A stretch of 64,000 nucleotides of DNA, taken from positions 124,001 to 188,000 of the forward strand of contig JBAMJR010000170.1 of NCBI GenBank assembly GCA_038501785.1, written 5' to 3'. Shown piece after piece: positions 61,785-64,000 of the stretch. Both the position numbers and the translations under genes were made by a program. The stretch is from Myoxocephalus aenaeus. Lineage: Eukaryota; Chordata; Actinopteri; Perciformes; Cottidae. Position 1 is the first letter of the stretch; every line of letters begins with the position of its first letter. The notes beneath the pieces are model-generated. The model did not search any database and was not told where the DNA came from. It saw only the letters and a list, made by a program, of their open reading frames with translations.

Positions 61785-61930
61785 AGTCAGTGGTGCTTTG
61801 AGCTGAATGCTAATATCGACATGATATATCATGAACCACCAAAATCATTACAGTTGATCTTCCAGGGACCTTGGATATCCATGGGAAATTTCACCGTAAT
61901 CCATCCAGCAGTTGTCGATGCAGTATGGTG
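61785..61930 (+). repeat. dispersed teleost repeat, copy 3
   Basis: TGGTGCTTTGAGCTGAATGC at 61791 matches the (reverse-complement) start of copy 1. It is followed by AAATCATTACAGTTGATCTT and AAATTTCACCGTAATCCATC plus AGCAGTTGTCGATGCAG, later parts of the same family. The middle has been lost. Confidence 0.55.
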
Positions 61931-62419
61931 TATATTCATTTTGTGTGTGTTTTAGAATGTCTATGTAATTTCCTCATTATAAATGCTCACATAATGTTAT
62001 TAGTATGTATATAATCAAACAGGGGCTACTCTTGTGCGGCGCACACATAACAAACGTTCCCTTTTATTATGTAACGTGGCCGTTTCAAGGCGGGGACCCG
62101 TATGAGGGTCCGCTGAGGATTTAAACCGGGCTTTGATCACCGGGCTGTAAACATCCGGGCTGACTCGATGAAGAGGAGATGCGTCTGCGAGGTGCTCTTG
62201 TTTCCCCCAACGGTTCCACCGAAGCCTCAAAGTACGAATTCCACATTTCCAAGTGATCAAAGCCACAACACTGCCATTGTTCCCCGTTGTCCGCTCATAT
62301 GAGACGGTGTGCACGGAGTAACGTGTGATTCATCATGAGTCAGAAGTTTAAAAAAAAAAAAAAAAAGATCCAGGCGGCACGGTTGAAGCACTTTTCAGCA
62401 CAGCACGTTTTGTCCGTAG

Positions 62420-62553
<134 letters not shown>

Positions 62554-62952
62554 CTCTGTGTGCATACCATACTCTCCCTCAAAGGTTAATGGACACAGGT
62601 TTGGTGCCCCGGGCGCTGCTCATCTCACCCATTATTCCAAATGTCAGCTGTGTAAATGATCAGCTGTGTGCTTATCATCACATATTATCTGGGTAATTGC
62701 TCTCTGACAGCCGTATTTGTTTGGATGCAGCAGTCATGCATTGATAGCCTGCCCTGCGATCAGCGGTCATTATAATCAGGTTACAGAAACATGCTTTACA
62801 TGTACCTCTGACATCCCAATAATGAATCCACTGCACAACAAAATGCTGATGATGAAAATAATGAATCGAGGTTTATTGCCGTTCTATATTCACAACATAC
62901 GATATGGTGTGTGTGTATATATGTGTTCGGTAGATTTTTCTCCATCATGTTG

Positions 62953-62969
62953 TCCTTAACCTTCCCCAC
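62953..62969 (+). other. trappc9: U12 branch site and AC 3' splice site
   Basis: TCCTTAAC at 62953-62960 is the minor-spliceosome branch consensus. The likely branch adenosine is 62958 or 62959. The intron ends with AC at 62968-62969, about ten bases later, within the short distance range known for U12 introns. The next base starts CCT (Pro), phase 0, giving the family sequence PSL. Confidence 0.88.
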
Positions 62970-63060
62970 CCTTCCCTGCGGCGCGGCGGCGAGGCCAGCG
63001 TGGAGGGAGTCCTCAACCAGCTGGTCCTGGAGCACCTACAGCTCGCTCCGTTGCAGTGGG
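62970..63060 (+). CDS. trappc9: trappc9 internal exon (last in window)
   Basis: It begins in phase 0 with PSLRRGGEASVEGVLNQLVL, continues EHLQLAPLQW and ends with one G before the donor GTGAGT at 63061. EASVEG-LNQLVLEHLQLAPLQW is a highly conserved TRAPPC9 block. The next exon (DVLVDG-like in the family) is not in the window. The 5' end is set by the AC splice site at 62968-62969. No AG within the preceding bases gives the family sequence. In the family roughly 130 residues should follow this exon. Confidence 0.93.
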
Positions 63061-64000
63061 GTGAGTCACTTACGTGTGTGTGTGTGTGTGTGTCTGCATA
63101 GATTATGAGATCATGAGCTGAGGTCACACACTTCCACCACTTTGGGGAAACTCCACGAACAGTTTTCTCAAAATTTGCTCAGAACGAAAATCCTTATCCG
63201 TGTCAAAATTAGAGAGATAAAAGACTTTTAAGGTGCAAACATCTGGGATATATTCTTTGGATGCTGATCGCAGTGTGTGGATCCGTTACCTGTCGGTTAG
63301 TGTGTGCACCTGCAGAATCTGCGTTATTTGTTTGCATTCATAATGGGCTGGAGGCTATTCTGCAGAAATGTAGACGGCATCTTGGGAAATGTCTGAATCA
63401 CCGGGGACACATGAATTTGTAGGCGCGCTCCTCGGCCGCACCATCTGTGATCATCTTCTGAAATCACTTTTGATTTGTTTTCTGAGATTCGCGGTCCCTC
63501 TTTGGGCACTGCCAGCATCTTGATTAGTCAGCTGGGGCTGTCCCGCTTCTGCAAAGAGAACGCAATCTGCAAAACGAAGCGACGCCGCAGCTCCAGCATG
63601 GAAATGTGAGTTATCTGATGAGACAGAAATAGTGGGGATAATGGCAAATACTTCACTGGATTCACTGTTCCTCAGATATTTTGGCATTTCACATAAACCT
63701 CTTTTATCGAGGAACGCTGACGTGGAGATGAGTGAGATTACGCTCTCTGGACTGATATTCCGGCGGCTGTTTCCTCACATTCCTCATTTCTGTAAACGCA
63801 GTTTTGCAGCTCCAGTTCAGGCCTTGTGGATCTTGCTGATTATGAACCCAGATGATTTGCCTCAGCCCATTAGGAAGCCTTCATAAGGATTGATAAAGAC
63901 TATCACAGGCTCCATTATGGTTATGGATATGGTTCAAGCTTTTCCACCGTGTCAAGAACCGTTATTCCAATGGATGCTTTTAATGCCGTAACGTCTCTAT
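63061..64000 (+). other. trappc9: trappc9 intron (5' part)
   Basis: It follows the donor GTGAGT at 63061 and runs off the window. A TG microsatellite lies at 63074-63093. I searched the remaining 900 bases in all + frames for the next TRAPPC9 block and saw none. Confidence 0.75.
63074..63093 (+). repeat. (GT)10 microsatellite
   Basis: It starts about 13 bases after the donor of the last visible exon. Confidence 0.9.

Overview
This is vertebrate, almost certainly teleost fish, genomic DNA. There are no bacterial-style operons. Short protein-coding islands bounded by splice sites sit in tens of kilobases of non-coding sequence filled with microsatellites and typical fish transposon debris (Tc1-like elements, L2-like LINE 3' ends, TTAA-flanked MITEs).

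The only gene I can support is trappc9 (NIBP; yeast Trs120 homologue), a subunit of the TRAPPII trafficking complex, on the + strand. Six consecutive internal exons are present: 548-700, 10445-10563, 31126-31268, 38984-39094, 57003-57156 and 62970-63060. They total 771 nt and splice in phase into about 257 residues of the C-terminal third of the protein. Earlier exons lie left of the window and the last exons right of it. No trappc9 promoter, start codon, stop codon or polyA site is in view.

Four complete introns use GT-AG ends. The fifth (57157-62969) has the hallmarks of a U12-type AT-AC intron: donor ATATCCTT, branch site TCCTTAAC and a terminal AC ten bases past the branch adenosine. Reading frame and family protein sequence join correctly only at these ends.

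Intron contents, left to right. Intron 548/10445 holds old dispersed repeats and a 13-bp-arm hairpin. Intron 10563/31126 holds a 360-bp TTAA-flanked MITE, a small inverted-repeat element, a 1070-bp unclassified element with terminal inverted repeats, and a nearly intact Tc1-like element whose transposase has one in-frame stop. Intron 31268/38984 begins with a hAT-like relic. Intron 39094/57003 holds LINE 3' ends, a 20-copy 28-bp minisatellite that carries a CCAAT-box core in every unit, and a 5'-truncated L2-like LINE with a reverse transcriptase fragment. The U12 intron holds an internally deleted Tc1-like element, a dispersed repeat and a 129-bp CT tract.

The strongest observations for follow-up are the minor-spliceosome intron, the CCAAT minisatellite with its three open frames, and the unclassified 1070-bp element.
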